64,000 nucleotides of DNA from Calliopsis andreniformis (taxonomy: Eukaryota; Arthropoda; Insecta; Hymenoptera; Andrenidae), in assembly GCF_051401765.1 (NCBI RefSeq), contig NW_027480480.1:1612001-1676000 (forward strand), read 5' to 3'. The translations under genes and the position numbers were made by a program. A model generated the notes under the pieces. It ran no database searches, had not been told where the DNA came from, and was given only the letters and a program-made list of their open reading frames with translations. Below, in pieces: positions 10,950 through 24,864 of this stretch. The first letter of the stretch is position 1; each line of letters starts with the position of its first letter.

Positions 10950-12677
10950 GAAGATTGAGGACTGGGGATTGAGGATTGAAGGCTGAGGATTAAGGATTGA
11001 GGATTGGGGATTGAGGATCTAGGATTGGAGATTGATTATTGAGGATTAAAGATTGAGGATTGAGAATTGAGGATTGAGAATTGAGAATTGAGTATGAGGA
11101 CTGAGGTTTGAAGATTGAGGTTTGAGGTACGAGAATTGCGGATTGAGGATTGACGATTGAGTATTGAAGATTGAGGATTGATTACTGAGGATTGAGGATT
11201 GAGGATTGAGGATTGAGCATTGAGGATTGAAGACTGAGTATTGTGGATTGAATATTGAGGATTGAGGATTGAGGATTGAGGATTGAGGATTGAGGATTGA
11301 GGATTGGGTATTGCGGATTGAACATTGAGGATTGAAGATTGAGGGTTGGGTGTTGAGGATTGAAGAATGAGGATCGAGGATTGAGGATTGAGGATTAAGG
11401 ATTGAAGATTCAGTATTGAGGATTGAAGATTCAGGATTAAGGATTGAGGATTGAGGATTGAAGATTGAGTATTGAGGATTGAAGATTGAGGATTGAGGAC
11501 GGAGTATTGAGGATTGAGGATTGAGTATTGAGGATTGAGGATGGAAGACTGAGGATTGGGTATTGAGGATTGAACGCTGAGGAATGAGGGTTGAGGATTG
11601 AGGATTGAGGATTGAAGATTGAAGATTGAATATTAATGATTGAAGATTGAGGATTGAGCATTGAGGGTTGTGGATTGAGGACGAGGACTGAGGGTTGAGC
11701 ATTGGTGTTTGATATCTGAGGATTGAGGACGAGGACTGAGGGTTGAGCATTGGTGTTTGATATCTGAGGATTGAGGATTGAGGATTGAGAATTGAGGATT
11801 GAGGATTGAGGATTGAAGATTGAGGATTCGGTATTGAGGATTGAAGAATGAGGATTGAGGAGTGAGGACTGAGGATTGAGGATTGAGGATTGAGGATTGA
11901 GGTTTGAGGATTGAGGATTGAAGATTGAGTATCGAGGATTGAAGACTGAGGATTGAGGATTGAGTATTGAGGATTGAGAATTGAGGATTGGTTATTGAAG
12001 ATTGGGTATTGAGGATTGAAGATTGAGGATTGAGGATTGGGGATTGAGGATTGAGGGTGAGGGCTGAGGATTGAGGATTGATGATTGAGGATTGAGGATT
12101 GAGAATTGAGGATTGAGGATTGAGGATTGAAGATTGAGGCCTGGGCATTGAGGATTGAAGAATGAGGATTGAGGATTGAGGATTGAAGATTGAGGTTTGC
12201 AGATTGAGTATTGACTATTGAAGATTGAGGGTTGAGGATTGAGGATTGCGGATTGACCATTGATGATTGAGGATTGAGGATTGAGTATTGTAGATTGAGT
12301 ATTGAGGAATGAAGATTGAGGATTGAGGATTGAGGATTGAGGATTGAGGATTGAAGATTGAGGATTGGGGATTGAGGGTTGATGATTGAGGATTGAGTAT
12401 TGAGGACTGAGAATTGAGGATTGAGGATTGAAGATTGAGGATTGAGGATTGAAGATTGAGTATTGATGATTGAAGATTGAGGATTGAGGATTGAGTGTTG
12501 AGGATTGAGGACGAGGACTGACGATTGAGGATTGAGGTTTGAGGATTGAGCATTGTGGATTGAGGACTGAGGATTGAGGATTGAGGATTTAGTATTGAGG
12601 ACTGAAGATTGAGTATTGAGGATTGAAAATTGAGGATTGAGGATTGAGGATTGAGGATTGAAGATTGAGGATTGGGG
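10950..12677 (+). repeat. Coreless mosaic spacer (copy 1)
   Basis: No 203-bp core is present from 10,283 to 12,677; this is among the longest core-free intervals in the window. It is a mosaic: 10,741-11,290 matches 15,861-16,410 (offset 5,120), and 11,460-12,066 matches 44,552-45,158 (offset 33,092). It includes a 48-bp tandem duplication at 11,681-11,776. Everything in it is heptamer satellite; I see no gene or other element. Confidence 0.85.
11681..11776 (+). repeat. 48-bp tandem duplication, first locus
   Basis: A 48-bp unit beginning acgaggactgagggttg and containing gtgtttgatatctgagg is present twice in succession. Forty-eight is not a multiple of 7; the unit contains one shortened heptamer, so each copy shifts the register by one base. 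The same double unit is found at 44,773-44,868. Confidence 0.9.
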
Positions 12678-12880
12678 ACTGAGTGTTGAGGGTTGAGTGA
12701 TGAGAATTGATGATTGTGGATAGAGGCTTGAAGATTTCAGGTTGAGTATTGAGTATTGAAACCTGTGAATTGAGGATATTCTATTGAGGATTGAGGATTG
12801 ACAACTGATTGTTGAGGACTGAGGTCTGAAGACTGAGGATTCAGGTTTGAGGATTCTGGATTGAGGTTTGAGGACTGAGG
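12678..12880 (+). repeat. 203-bp core, types H and H' (reference copy)
   Basis: H (12678, 46602) resembles B and C: gatttcaggttgagtattg with gaaacctgtg, plus gatagaggcttg and gattctgg. H' (13063, 46987) lies 385 bp further on and has gttgaaggtttagtg and gatggttgtgg. Both are 203 bp. Sequence likeness suggests a recent local duplication of a B/C-like core. Confidence 0.88.
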
Positions 12881-14913
12881 ATTGAGGATTGAGGATTGAG
12901 GATCGAGGATTGAAGATTGAGTATTCAGGATTGGAGATTGGCGATTGAGGATTGAGGACCGAGGATTGAGGATTGAGGATTGAATATTGTGAATAGAGGA
13001 TTGAAGATTGAGGATTGAGGATTGAGGATTGAGGATTGAGGATTGAAGATTGAGGATTGGGGACTGAGTGTTGAAGGTTTAGTGATGAGAATTGATGGTT
13101 GTGGATAGAGATTTGAAGATTTCAGGTTGAGTATTGAGTATTGAAACCTGTGAATTGAGGATATTCTATTGAGGATTGAGGATTGACAACTGATTGTTGA
13201 GGACTGAGGTCTGAAGACTGAGGATTCAGGTTTGAGGATTCAGGATTTAGGTTTGAGGACTGAGGATTGAGTATTGAGGATTGAGGATTGAGGATTGAGG
13301 ATTGAGGATTGAGGATTGAAGAATGAGGTTTGGGTATTGAGGATTGATCATTGAGGATTATGGATTGAGTATTGAGGATTGAGGATTGAGGACTGAAGAT
13401 TGAATATTGATGATTGAAGATTGAGGATCGAGGATTGAGGGTTGTGGATTGAAGACGAGGACTGAGGGTTCAGCATTGATGTTTGAGGTCTGAGGATTGA
13501 GGATTGAGAATTGAGAATTGAGGACTGAGGATTGAGGATTGAAGATAGAGGATTGGGTGTTGAGGATTGAAGAATGTGGATTGAGGACTGAGGATTGAGG
13601 ATTGAGGATTGAAGATTGAGTATTGAAGATTGAAGACTGAGGATTGAGGATTGAGGATTGAAGATTGAGGGTTGACGATTGAAGATTGAGGATCGGGTAT
13701 TGCGGATTGAACATTGAGGATTGAAGATTGAGGATTGGGTGTTGAGGATTGAAGAATGAGGATTGAGGATTGAGGATTGAGGATTGAGGATTGAAGATTC
13801 GGTATTGAGGATTGAAGATTGAGGATTAAGGATTGAGGATTCAGGATTGAAGATTGAGTATTGAGGATTGAAGAATGAGGATTGAGGACGGAGTATTGAG
13901 GATTGAGGATTGAGTATTGAGGATTGAGGATGGAAGACTGAGGATTGGGTATTGAGGATTGAACGTTGAGGATTGAGGGTTGAGGATTGAGGATTGAGGA
14001 TTGAAGAATGAAGGTTGAATATTAATGATTGAAGATTGAGGATTGAGGATTGAGGGTTGTGGATTGAGTGCGAGGACTGAGGGTTGAGTATTGGTGTTTG
14101 AAGTCTGAGGATTGAGGATTGAGGATTGAGAATAGAGGATTGAGGATTGAGGATTGAAGATTGAGGATTCGGTATTGAGGATTGAAGAATGAGGATTGAG
14201 GAGTGAGGACTGAGGATTGAGGATTGAGGATTGAGGATTGAGGTTTGAGGATTGAGGGTTGAAGATTGAGTATTGAGGATTGAAGATTGAGGATTGAGGA
14301 TTGAGGGTTGTGGATTGAGGGCGAGGACTGAGGGTTGAGTACTGGTGCTTGAAGTCTGAGGATTGAGGTTTGAGGATTGAGGATTGAGGACTGAGGACTG
14401 AAGATTGAGGATTGAGCATTGAGCATTGAGGATTGAAGATTGAGGACTGAGGATTGAGGATTGAAGATTGAGTATTGGGGATTGAATATTGAGGACTGAG
14501 GATTGAGGATTGAGAATGAGGGCTGAGGGTTGAGGATTGAGGTTAGAGGATTGAGGATTGAGGATTGAGGACTGAGGCTTGAGGATTGAGGATTGAGCAT
14601 TGAGGATTGAAGATTGATGATTGGGTATTGAGGTCTGAAGAATGAGGATTGAGGGTTGAGGATTGAGGATTGAGGATTGAGGATTGAAGATTGAGTATCC
14701 AGGATTGGAGATTGACGATTGAGGATTGAGGACCGAGGATTGAGGATTGAGGATTGAAGATTGAGTATTGAGGATTGAAGATTGACGATTGAGGATTGTG
14801 AATTGAGGATTGAGGATTGAGGAATGAGCATTGAAGATTGAGTGTTGAGGATTGAACTTTGAGTATTGTGGATTGAGGATTGAGGATTGAGGATTGAATA
14901 TTGAGGATTGGGG

Positions 14914-15116
14914 ACTGAGTGTTGAGGGTTGAGTGATGAGAATTGATGTTTGTGGATAGAGATTTGAAGATTGCAGATTGAGTATTGAGTAATGAAAACT
15001 GTGAATTGATGATATTCTATTGAGGATTGAGGATTGACAACCGATTGTAGAGGACTGAGGGCTGAAGATTGAGGATTCAGTATCGGGGATTCAGTATTGA
15101 GGTTTGAGGACTGAGG
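14914..15116 (+). repeat. 203-bp core, type I (reference copy)
   Basis: Marked by gagtaatgaaaactgtg, caaccgattgtagagg and cagtatcggggattcag. Two copies start at 14914 and 48852, each 448 bp before an E' core. Closest by eye to D in its first half and to C in the gattgtagagg element. Confidence 0.88.
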
Positions 15117-15361
15117 ATTGAGGATTGAGGATTGAGGATTGAGGATTGAGTATTGAGGATTGAAGATTGAGTATTGACGATTGAGGATTGAAGAACGAGG
15201 ATTGACGATTGTGGATTGAGGATTGTGGATTGAGGATTGAAGATTGAGTATTGAGGATTGAAGATTGAGGATTGAGGATTGAGGATTGAGGATTGAGGAT
15301 TGAAGGTTCAGTATTGATGATTGAAGATGGAGAATTGAGGATTGAGGATTGAACATTGAGG

Positions 15362-17265
15362 ACTGAGTGTTGAGGGTTGAGTGATGAGAATTGAAGTTTG
15401 TGGATAGTGGTTTGAAGATTGCAGATCGAGTATTGACTGTTGAAAGCTGTGAATTGAGGATATTCTACTGAGGATTGAGGATTGACTACTGATTGCTGAG
15501 GACTGAGGGCTGAAGATTGAGGACTCAGGATTGAGGATTCAGAATTGAGGTTTGTGGACTGATGATCGAGGATTGAAGATTGAGTATTGAGGATTGAGGA
15601 TTGAGGATGGAGGATTGAGGATGAGGGCTGAGGGTTGAGGGTAGGGGTTTGAGGACTGAGGACTGATGATTGAGGGTTGAGAACTGAGGACTGAGGATTG
15701 CGGATTGAACTTTGAGGATTGAAGATTGAGGGTTGGGTGTTGAGGATTGAAGAATGAGGATTGAGGATTGAGGATTGAGGAATAAGGATTGAAGATTCAG
15801 TATTGAGGATTGAAGATTGAGGATTGAGGATTGAGGATTATGGATTGAGGACTGAGGATTGAGGATGAGGTCCGAGGGTTGAGGATTGAGGTTTGTGGGA
15901 TGAGGACTGAGAATTGAGGATTGAGGATTGAGGATTGAAGATTGAGTATTGAGGATTGATGCCTGACGAAGGAGGATTGAGGACTGAGGATTGTGGATTG
16001 AGGATGGAGGATTGAAGATTGAGTATTGAGGATTGAAGATTTAGGATTGAGGATTGAGGTTTGAGGATTGAAGATTGAGGACTGGGGATTGAGGATTGAA
16101 GGCTGAGGATTAAGGATTGAGGATTGGGGATTGAGGATCTAGGATTGGAGATTGATTATTGAGGATTAAAGATTGAGGATTGAGGATTGAGGATTGAGAA
16201 TTGAGAATTGAGTATGAGGACTGAGGTTTGAAGATTGAGGTTTGAGGTACGAGAACTGCGGATTGAGGATTGACGATTGAGTATTGAAGATTGAGGATTG
16301 ATTACTGAGGATTGAGGATTGAGGATTGAGAATTGAGGATTGAGGATTGAAGACTGAGTATTGTGGATTGAATATTGAGGATTGAGGATTGAGGATTGAG
16401 GATTGAGTATTGAGGATTGAGAATTGAGGATTGGTTATTGAAGATTGTTTATTGAGGATTGAAGATTGAGGATTGAGGATTGAGGATTGAGGATTGAGGA
16501 TGAGGGCTGAGGCTGAGGATTGAGGTTTGAGGTCTGAGGACTGAGGATTGTGGGTTGAGAATTGAGGATTGAGGGTTGAAGATTGAAGATTGAGGATTGG
16601 GTATTGAGGATTGAGGATTGAGAATTGAGGATTGAGGATTGAGGATTGAAGATTGAGGATTGGGTATTGAGTATTGAAGAATGAGGATTGAGGATTGAGG
16701 ATTGGGGATTGAGGATTGAAGATTGAGTATTGATGATTGAAGACTGCCGATTGAGGATTGAGGATTGAGGATTGCGGACTGAGGATTGAGGATTGCAGAT
16801 TGAGTATTGAGGATTGAAGATTGAGGATTGAGGATTGAGGATTGAGGTTTGAGGATTGAAGATTGAGGATTGGGGATTGAGGATTGACGTTTAAGGATTG
16901 AGTATTGAGGATTGAGAATTGAGGATTAATTATTGTAGATTGAGTATTGAGGATTGAAGATTGAGTATTGAGGATTGAGAATTGAGGATTGAGGATTGAG
17001 GATGAGGGCTGCGGGTTGAGGGTAGGGGTTTGAGGACTGAGGACTGAGGATTGAGGATTGAGAACTGAGGACTGAGGACTGAGGATTGAGGACTGAAGTT
17101 TGAGGATTGAGGATTGAGGATGAGGGCTGAGGGTTGAGGATTGAGGTTTGTGGACTGAGGATTGAGGATTGAGGATTGAGGATTGAGGATTGAGGATTGA
17201 GGATTGAAGGTTCAGTATTGATGATTGAAGATAGAGAATTGAGGATTGAGGATTGAACATTGAGG
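15362..17265 (+). repeat. E' core plus coreless mosaic
   Basis: Core E' occupies 15362-15564. The remaining 1.7 kb has no core and is assembled from pieces seen elsewhere. 15,565-15,700 resembles 286-420, including a variant G-rich motif at 15625-15647. 15,861-16,410 matches 10,741-11,290. 16,504-16,770 matches 45,153-45,419 (offset 28,649). A further G-rich variant lies at 17006-17028. No non-satellite sequence is present. Confidence 0.85.
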
Positions 17266-19570
17266 ACTGAGTGTTGAGGGTTGAGTGATGAGAATTGATG
17301 TTTGTGGATAGTGGTTTGAAGATTGCAGATCGAGTATTGAGTGTTGAAAGCTGTGAATTGAGGACATTCTACTGAGGACTGAGGATTGACTACTGATTGC
17401 TGAGGACTGAGGGCTGAAGATTGAGGACTCAGGATTGAGGATTCAGAATTGAGGTTTGTGGACTGAGGATTGAGGATTGAAGATTGAGTATTGAGGATTG
17501 AGGATTGAGGATGGAGGATTGAGGATGAGGGCTGAGGGTTGAGGGTAGGGGTTTGAGGACTGAGGACTGATGATTGAGGGTTGAGAACTGAGGACTGAGG
17601 ATTGAGGATTGAAGTTTGAGGATTGAGGATTGAGGATTGAGGATTGTAGATTGAGTATTGAGGAATGAAGATTGAGGATTGAGGATTGAGGATTGAGGAT
17701 TGAGGATTGAAGATTGAGGATTGGGGATTGAGGATTGAAGATTGAGTATTGAGGATTGAAGATTGAGGATTGAGGACGGAGTGTTGAGGATTGAGGATTG
17801 AGTATTGAGTATTGAGGATGGAAGACTGAGGATTGGGTATTGAGGATTGAACGTTGAGGATTGAGGGTTGAGGATTGAGGACTGAGGATTGAAGATTGAA
17901 GATTGAATATTAATGATTGAAGATTGAGGATTGAGGATTGAAGGTTGTGGATTGAGGACGAGGACTGAGGGTTGAGTATTGGTGTTTGAAGTCTGAGGAT
18001 TGAGGATTGAGGATTAAGAAATGAGAATTGAGGATTGAGGATTGAAGATTGAGGATTCGGTATTGAGGATTGAAGAATGAGGATTGAGGAGTGAGGACTG
18101 AGGATTGAGGATTGAGGATTGAGGATTGAAGATTGAGTATTGAGGATTGAAGATTGAGGATTGAGGATTGAGGATTGCAGATTGAGGACAGAGTGTTGAG
18201 GGTTGCGTGATGAGAATTGACGTTTGTGGATTGAGATTTGAAGATTGAAGAATGGGGATTGAGTATTGAAAACTGTGAATTGAGGATATTCTATTGAGGA
18301 TTGAGGATTGACAATTGATTGCTGAGGACTTATGGCTGAAGATTGAGGATTCAGGATTGAGGATTCGGGGTGGAGGTTTGAGGTCTGAGGATTGATGGTT
18401 GAGGATTAAGGATTGAGCATTGAGGATTGACGCTTGAGGATTGAGGATTGATGATGGAGGATTGAAGAGAGAGGACTGAGTGTTGAGGATTGAGTGTTGA
18501 GAATTGATGTTTGAGGATTGAGATTTGATTATTGAATATTTTGGATTGAGTATTGAACCATGAGAATTCAGGATATTCTATTGAGTATTGAGAATTGAGG
18601 ATTGACGGTTGAGTGTTGAGGATTGATGGTTGAGGGTTGTGCGTTGAATATTGAGGATTGAGGATTGAGGACTGAGGATTGGGGATTGAGGATTGAAGGT
18701 TGAGTATTGATGATTGAAGTTTGAGGATTGAGGATTGAGGGTTGAGGTTTGAGGACGAGGACTGACGGTTGAAGATTGAGGTTTGAGGATTGAGGATTGA
18801 GGACTGAGGACTGAGGATTGAGGATAGAGCATTGAGCGTTGAGGATTGAAGATTGAGTATTGAGGATTGAAGATTGAGGATTGAGTATCGAGGATTGAGG
18901 ATTGCGGACTGAGGATTGAGGATTGCAGATTCAGTATTGAGGATTGAAGATTGAGGATTGAGGATTGAGGATTGAGGATTGAGGTTTGAGGATTGAAGAT
19001 TGAGGATTGGGGATTGAGGATTGACGATTGAGTATTGAGTATTGAGGATTGAGAATTGAAGATTGATTATTGAAGATTGAGTATTGAGGATTGAAGATTG
19101 AGTATTGAGGATTGAGGATTGAGGATTGAGGATTGAGGATGAGGGCTGAGGGTTGGGGGTAGGGGTTTGAGGACTGAGGACTGAGGATTGAGGGTTGAGA
19201 ACTGAGGACTGAGGATTGAGGATTGAAGATTGAGGATTGAGGATTGAGGATGAGTGCTGAGGGTTGAGGATTGAGGTTTGTGGACTAAGGAATTAGGATT
19301 GAGGATTGAGAGTTGAGGATTGAGGATTGAGGATTGAAGATTGAGGATTGGGTGTTGAGGATTGAAGAATGAGGATTGAGGAATGAGGATTGAGGATTGA
19401 GGATTTAGGATTCAAGATTGAGTATTGAGGATTGAAGCCTGGCGATTGAGGATTGAGGATTGAGGATTGACGATTGAGGATGGAGGATTGAAGATTGAGT
19501 ATTGAGGATTGAAGATTGAGGATCGAGGATTGAGGATTGAGGATTGAGTATTGAAGATTGAGGATTGGGG
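17266..19570 (+). repeat. E-F-G higher-order block, second copy
   Basis: Cores are E 17266-17468, F 18188-18390 and the degenerate G from 18475. All sit exactly 17,182 bp from their counterparts at 84, 1006 and 1293, so no net indel separates the two copies over this block. Single-base differences include ctattg versus ctgttg in core G and aattagg versus aatgagg near 19,290. Confidence 0.9.
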
Positions 19571-22500
19571 ACTGAGTGTTGAGTGTTGAATGATGAGAAT
19601 TGATGTCTGTGAATAAAGATTTGAAAATTGCAGATTGAGTATTGAGTATTGAAAACAGTGAATTGATGATATTCTATTGAGGATTGATAATTCACAACTG
19701 ATTGTTGAGGACTGAGGTCTGATGATTGAGGATTCAGGATTGAGGATACAGGTTTGAGGTTCGAGGACTGAGGATTGAGGGTTGAGGATTGAGGTTTGAG
19801 GATTGAGGATTGGGGATTGAGGATTGAAGATTGAGAATTGGGTATTGCCGATTGAACATTGAGGATTGAGGATTGAGGATTGAGGATTGTAGATTGAGTA
19901 TTGAGGAATGAAGATTGAGGACTGAGGATTGAGGATTGAGGATTGAGGATTGAAGATTGAGGATTGGGTATTGAGGATTGACGATTGAGGATAGAGTATT
20001 GAGGACTGAGAATTGAGGATTGAGGATTGAAGATTGAGGATTAAGGATTGAAGATTGAGTATTGATGATTGAAGATTGAGGATTGAGGATTGAGTGTTGA
20101 CGATTGAGGACGAGGGCTGACGATTGAGGATTGAGGTTTGAGGATTGAGGATTGTGGATTGAGGACTGAGGATTGAGGATTGAGGATTTAGTATTGAGGA
20201 TTGAAGATTGAGTATTGAGGATTGAAAATTGAGGATTGAGGATTGAGGATTGAAGATTGAAGATTGAGGTTTGGGGACTGAGTGTTGAGGGTTGAGTGAT
20301 GAGAATTGATGATTGTGGACAGAGATTTGAAGATTTCAGGTTGATTATTGAGTATTGAAACCAGTGAATTGAGGATATTCTATTGAGGATTGAGGATTGA
20401 CAACTGATTGTTGAGGACTGAGGTCTGAAGACTGAGGATTCAGGTTTGAGGATTCAGGATTGAGGTTTGAGGACTGAGGATTGAGGATTGAGGATTGAGG
20501 ATTGAGGATTGAAGATTGAGTATTCAGGATTGGAGATTGGCGATTGAGGATTGAAGACCGAGTATTGAGGATTGAGGATTGAAGATTGAGTATTGATGAT
20601 TGAAGATTGAGGATTGAGGATTGAGGGTTGAGGTTTGAGGACGAGGACTGACGGTTGAGGATTGAGGTTTAAGGATTGAGGATCGAGGATTGAGGGCTGA
20701 AGGTTGAATATTGATGATTGAAGATTGAGGATTCAGTATTGATGGTTGTGGATTGAGGACGAGGTCTGAGGGTTGAGTATTGTTGTTTGAGGTCTGAGGA
20801 TTGAGGATTGAGGATTGAGGATTGAGAATTGAGGATTGAGGATTGAGGATTGAAGATTGAGTATTGGGTATTGAGGAATGAAGAATGAGGATTGAGGATT
20901 GAGTATTGAGGATCGAGGATTGAAGACTGAGTATTGAGGATTGAAGATTGAGGATTGAGTATCGAGGATTGAGGATTGCGGACTGAGGATTGAGGATTGC
21001 AGATTCAGTATTGAGGATTGAAGATTGAGGATTGAGGATTGAGGATTGAGGTTTGAGGATTGAAGATTGAGGATTGGGGATTGAGGATTGACGATTGAGT
21101 ATTGAGTATTGAGGATTGAGAATTGAGGATTGATTATTGAAGATTGAGTATTGAGGATTGAAGATTGAGTATTGAGGATTGAGGATTGAGGATTGAGGAT
21201 TGAGGATGAGGGCTGAGGGTTGGGGGTAGGGGTTTGAGGACTGAGGCCTGAGGATTGAGGGTTGAGAACTGAGGACTGAGGATTGAGGATTGAAGATTGA
21301 GGATTGAGGATTGAGGATGAGTGCTGAGGGTTGAGGATTGAGGTTTGTGGACTAAGGAATGAGGATTGAGGATTGAGGATTGAGGATTGAGGATGAGTGC
21401 TGAGGGTTGAGGATTGAGGTTTGTGGACTAAGGAATGAGGATTGAGGATTGAGAGTTGAGGATTGAGGATTGAGGATTGAAGATTTAGGATTGGGTGTTG
21501 AGGATTGAAGAATGAGGATTGAGGAATGAGGATTGAGTATTGAGGATTTAGGATTCAAGATTGAGTATTGAGGATTGAAGCCTGGCGATTGAGGATTGAG
21601 GATTGAGGATTGACGATTGAGGATGGAGGATTGAAGATTGAGTATTGAGGATTGAAGATTGAGGATCGAGGATTGAGGATTGAGGATTGAGTATTGAAGA
21701 TTGAGGATTGGGGACTGAGTGTTGAGTGTTGAATGATGAGAATTGATGTCTGTGAATAAAGATTTGAAAATTGCAGATTGAGTATTGAGTATTGAAAACA
21801 GTGAATTGATGATATTCTATTGAGGATTGATAATTGACAACTGATTGTTGAGGACTGAGGTCTGAAGATTGAGGATTCAGGATTGAGGATACAGGTTTGA
21901 GGTTCGAGGACTGAGGATTGAGGGTTGAGGATTGAGGTTTGAGGATTGAGGATTGAGGATTGAGGATTGAAGATTGAGAATTGGGTATTGCGGATTGAAC
22001 ATTGAGGATTGAGGATTGAGGATTGAGGATTGAGGACTGAGGATTGAGGATTGATGATTGAGGATTGAGGATTGAGAATTGAGGATTGAGGATTGAGGAT
22101 TGAAGATTGAGGCCTGGGCATTGAGGATTGAAGAATGAGGATTGAGTATTGAGGATTGAAGATTGAGGATTGCAGATTGAGTATCGAGGATTGAAGATTG
22201 AGGGTTGAGGATTGAGGATTGAGGATTGAGCATTGAGGATTGAGGATTGAGGATTGAGGATTGTAGATTGAGTATTGAGGAATGAAGATTGAGGACTGAG
22301 GATTGAGGATTGAGGATTGAGGATTGAAGATTGAGGATTGGGTATTGAGGATTGACGATTGAGGATTGAGTATTGAGGACTGAGAATTGAGGATTGAGGA
22401 TTGAAGATTGAGTATTGAGGATTGAAAATTGAGGATTGAGGATTGAGGATTGAAGATTGAAGATTGAGGTTTGGGGACTGAGTGTTGAGGGTTGAGTGAT

Positions 22501-24864
22501 GAGAATTGATGATTGTGGATAGAGATTTGAAGATTTCAGGATGAGTATTGAGTATTGAAACCTGTGAATTGATGATATTCTGTTGAGGATTGAGGATTGA
22601 TAACTGATTGTAGAGGACTGAGGGCTGAAGATTGAGGATTCATGATTGAGGATTCAGGATTGAGGTTTGAGGACTGAGGATTGAAGATTGAGGATTGAGG
22701 ACTGAGTATTGAGGATTGAGGATTGAGTATTGAGGGTGGAAGACTGAGGATTGGGTATTGAGGGTTGACCGTTGAGGATTGAGGGTTGAGGATTGAGGAT
22801 TGAGGATTGAAGATTGAAGATTGAACATTAATGATTGAAGATTGAGGATTGAGGATTGAGGGTTGTGGATTGAGGACGAGGACTGTGGGTTGAGTATTGA
22901 TGTTTGAGGTCTGAGGATTGAGGATTGAGGATTGAGGATTGATGATTGAAGATTGGGGATTGAGGATTGACGATTGAGGATTGGGTATTAAGGAGTGAGA
23001 ATTGAGGATTGAAGATTGAAGATTGAGTGCTGAGGATTGAAGATTGAGGGTTGAGGATTGATAATTGAGGATTGAGGATGAGGTCCGAGGGTTGAGGATT
23101 GAGGTTTGAGGGCTGAGGACTGAGTATTGAGGATTGAGGATTGAGGACTGAAGATTGAGTATTGAGGATTGATGCCTGACGATTTAGGATTGAGGATTGA
23201 GGATTGTGGATTGGAGATGGAGGATTGAAGATGGAGTATTGAGGATTGAAGATTGAGGATTGAGGATTGAGGATTGAGGATTGAGTGTTGAATATTGAGG
23301 AATGGGGACTGAGTGTTGAGGGTTGAATTATGAGAATTGATGTTTGTGGATAGAGATTTGAAGATTGCAGATTGAGTATTGAGTATTGAAAACTGTGAAT
23401 TTATTATATTCTATTGAGGATTGAGAATTGACAACTGATTGTTGAGAACTGAGTTCTGAAGGTTGAGGATTCAGGATTGAGGATTCAGGTTTGAGTTTTG
23501 AGGACTGAGGATTGAGGATTGAGGCTTGAGGTTTGAGGATTGAGAATTCAGGATTGAGGATTGAGGATGAGGGCTGAGGGTCGATGATTGAGGTTTGAGG
23601 TCTGATGGACTGAGGATTGAGGATTGAGTATTGAGGTTTGAGGATTGAAGATTGAGGATTGGGTATTGAGGATTATAGAATGAGGTTTGAGGATTGATGA
23701 TTGAGGATTGAGGATTGAGGATTGAGAATTGAGGATTGAGGATTGAGGATTGAAGATTGAGGATTGTGTATTGAGGATTGTAGAATGAGGATTGAGGATT
23801 GACGATTGAGGATTGAGAATTGAGGATTGAGGATTGAAGATTGAGTATTGATAATTGAAAATTGAGGGTTGAGGATTGAGGATTGAGGATTGATGATTGT
23901 GGATTGAGTAAAGAGGATTGAAGATTGAGGATTGAGGATTGAGGATTGAGGACTGAGGACTGAGGATTGAGGATGAGGTCCGAGGGTTGAGGATTGAGGT
24001 TTGTGGGATGAGGACTGAGAATTGAGGATTGAGGATTGAGGATTGAAGATTGAGTATTGAGGATTGATGCCTGACGAAGGAGGATTGAGGACTGAGGATT
24101 GTGGATTGAGGATGGAGGATTGAAGATTGAGTATTGAGGATTGAAGATTGAGGATTGACGATTGAGGGTTGAGGTTTGAGGACGAGGGCTGACGGTTGAA
24201 GATTGAGGTTTGAGGATTGAGGATTGAGGACTGAGGACTGAGGATTGAGGATAGAGCATTGAGCGTTGAGGATTGAAGATTGAGTATTGAGGATTGAAGA
24301 TTGAGGATTGAGTATCGAGGATTGAGGATTGCGGACTGAGGATTGAGGATTGCAGATTCAGTATTGAGGATTGAAGATTGAGGATTGAGGATTGAGGATT
24401 GAGGATTGAGGTTTGAGGATTGAGGATTGAGGATGAGGGCTGAGGGTTGGGGGTAGGGGTTTGAGGACTGAGGACTGAGGATTGAGGGTTGAGAACTGAG
24501 GACTGAGGATTGAGGATTGAAGATTGAGGATTGAGGATTGAGGATGAGTGCTGAGGGTTGAGGATTGAGGTTTGTGGACTAAGGAATGAGGATTGAGGAT
24601 TGAGAGTTGAGGATTGAGAATTGAGGATTGAAGATTGAGGATTGGGTGTTGAGGATTGAAGAATGAGGATTGAGGAATGAGGATTGAGGATTGAGGATTT
24701 AGGATTCAAGGTTGAGTATTGAGAATTGAAGCCTGGCGATTGAGGATTGAGGATTGAGGATTGACGATTGAGGATGGAGGATTGAAGATTGAGTATTGAG
24801 GATTGAAGATTGAGGATCGAGGATTGAGGATTGAGGATTGAGTATTGAAGATTGAGGATTGGGG
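19571..24864 (+). repeat. A-B-A'-C-D higher-order unit, copy 2 (5,294 bp)
   Basis: Cores start at 19571, 20277, 21714, 22477 and 23308. It is the twin of copy 1 at offset 17,182, dropping to 17,175 after one heptamer loss between A' and C. It is also the apparent relative of 49.9-54.2 kb: both carry gttgaccgttg (22,766 and 52,829 areas) and ttggagatgg (23,212 and 53,274 areas), where other units read gttgaacgttg and ttgaagatgg. At about 24,150 it jumps into sequence like 1,560 and onward. Confidence 0.9.

Larger units (their letters stand above)
12678..15361 (+). repeat. H-H'-I higher-order block, first copy
   Basis: Cores start at 12678 (H), 13063 (H') and 14914 (I). H and H' are only 385 bp apart, the closest pair apart from F and G. 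The block reappears at 46,602-49,299, offset 33,924 bp up to about 13,280 and 33,938 bp after it; two extra heptamers in the second copy account for the 14-bp step. Confidence 0.9.

Noticed and set aside
11041..11100. Promoter-like AT-rich elements (for example tgattattg, ttattatattc in D cores)
   Set aside because: They are ordinary single-base variants of heptamers with no paired element or downstream gene.
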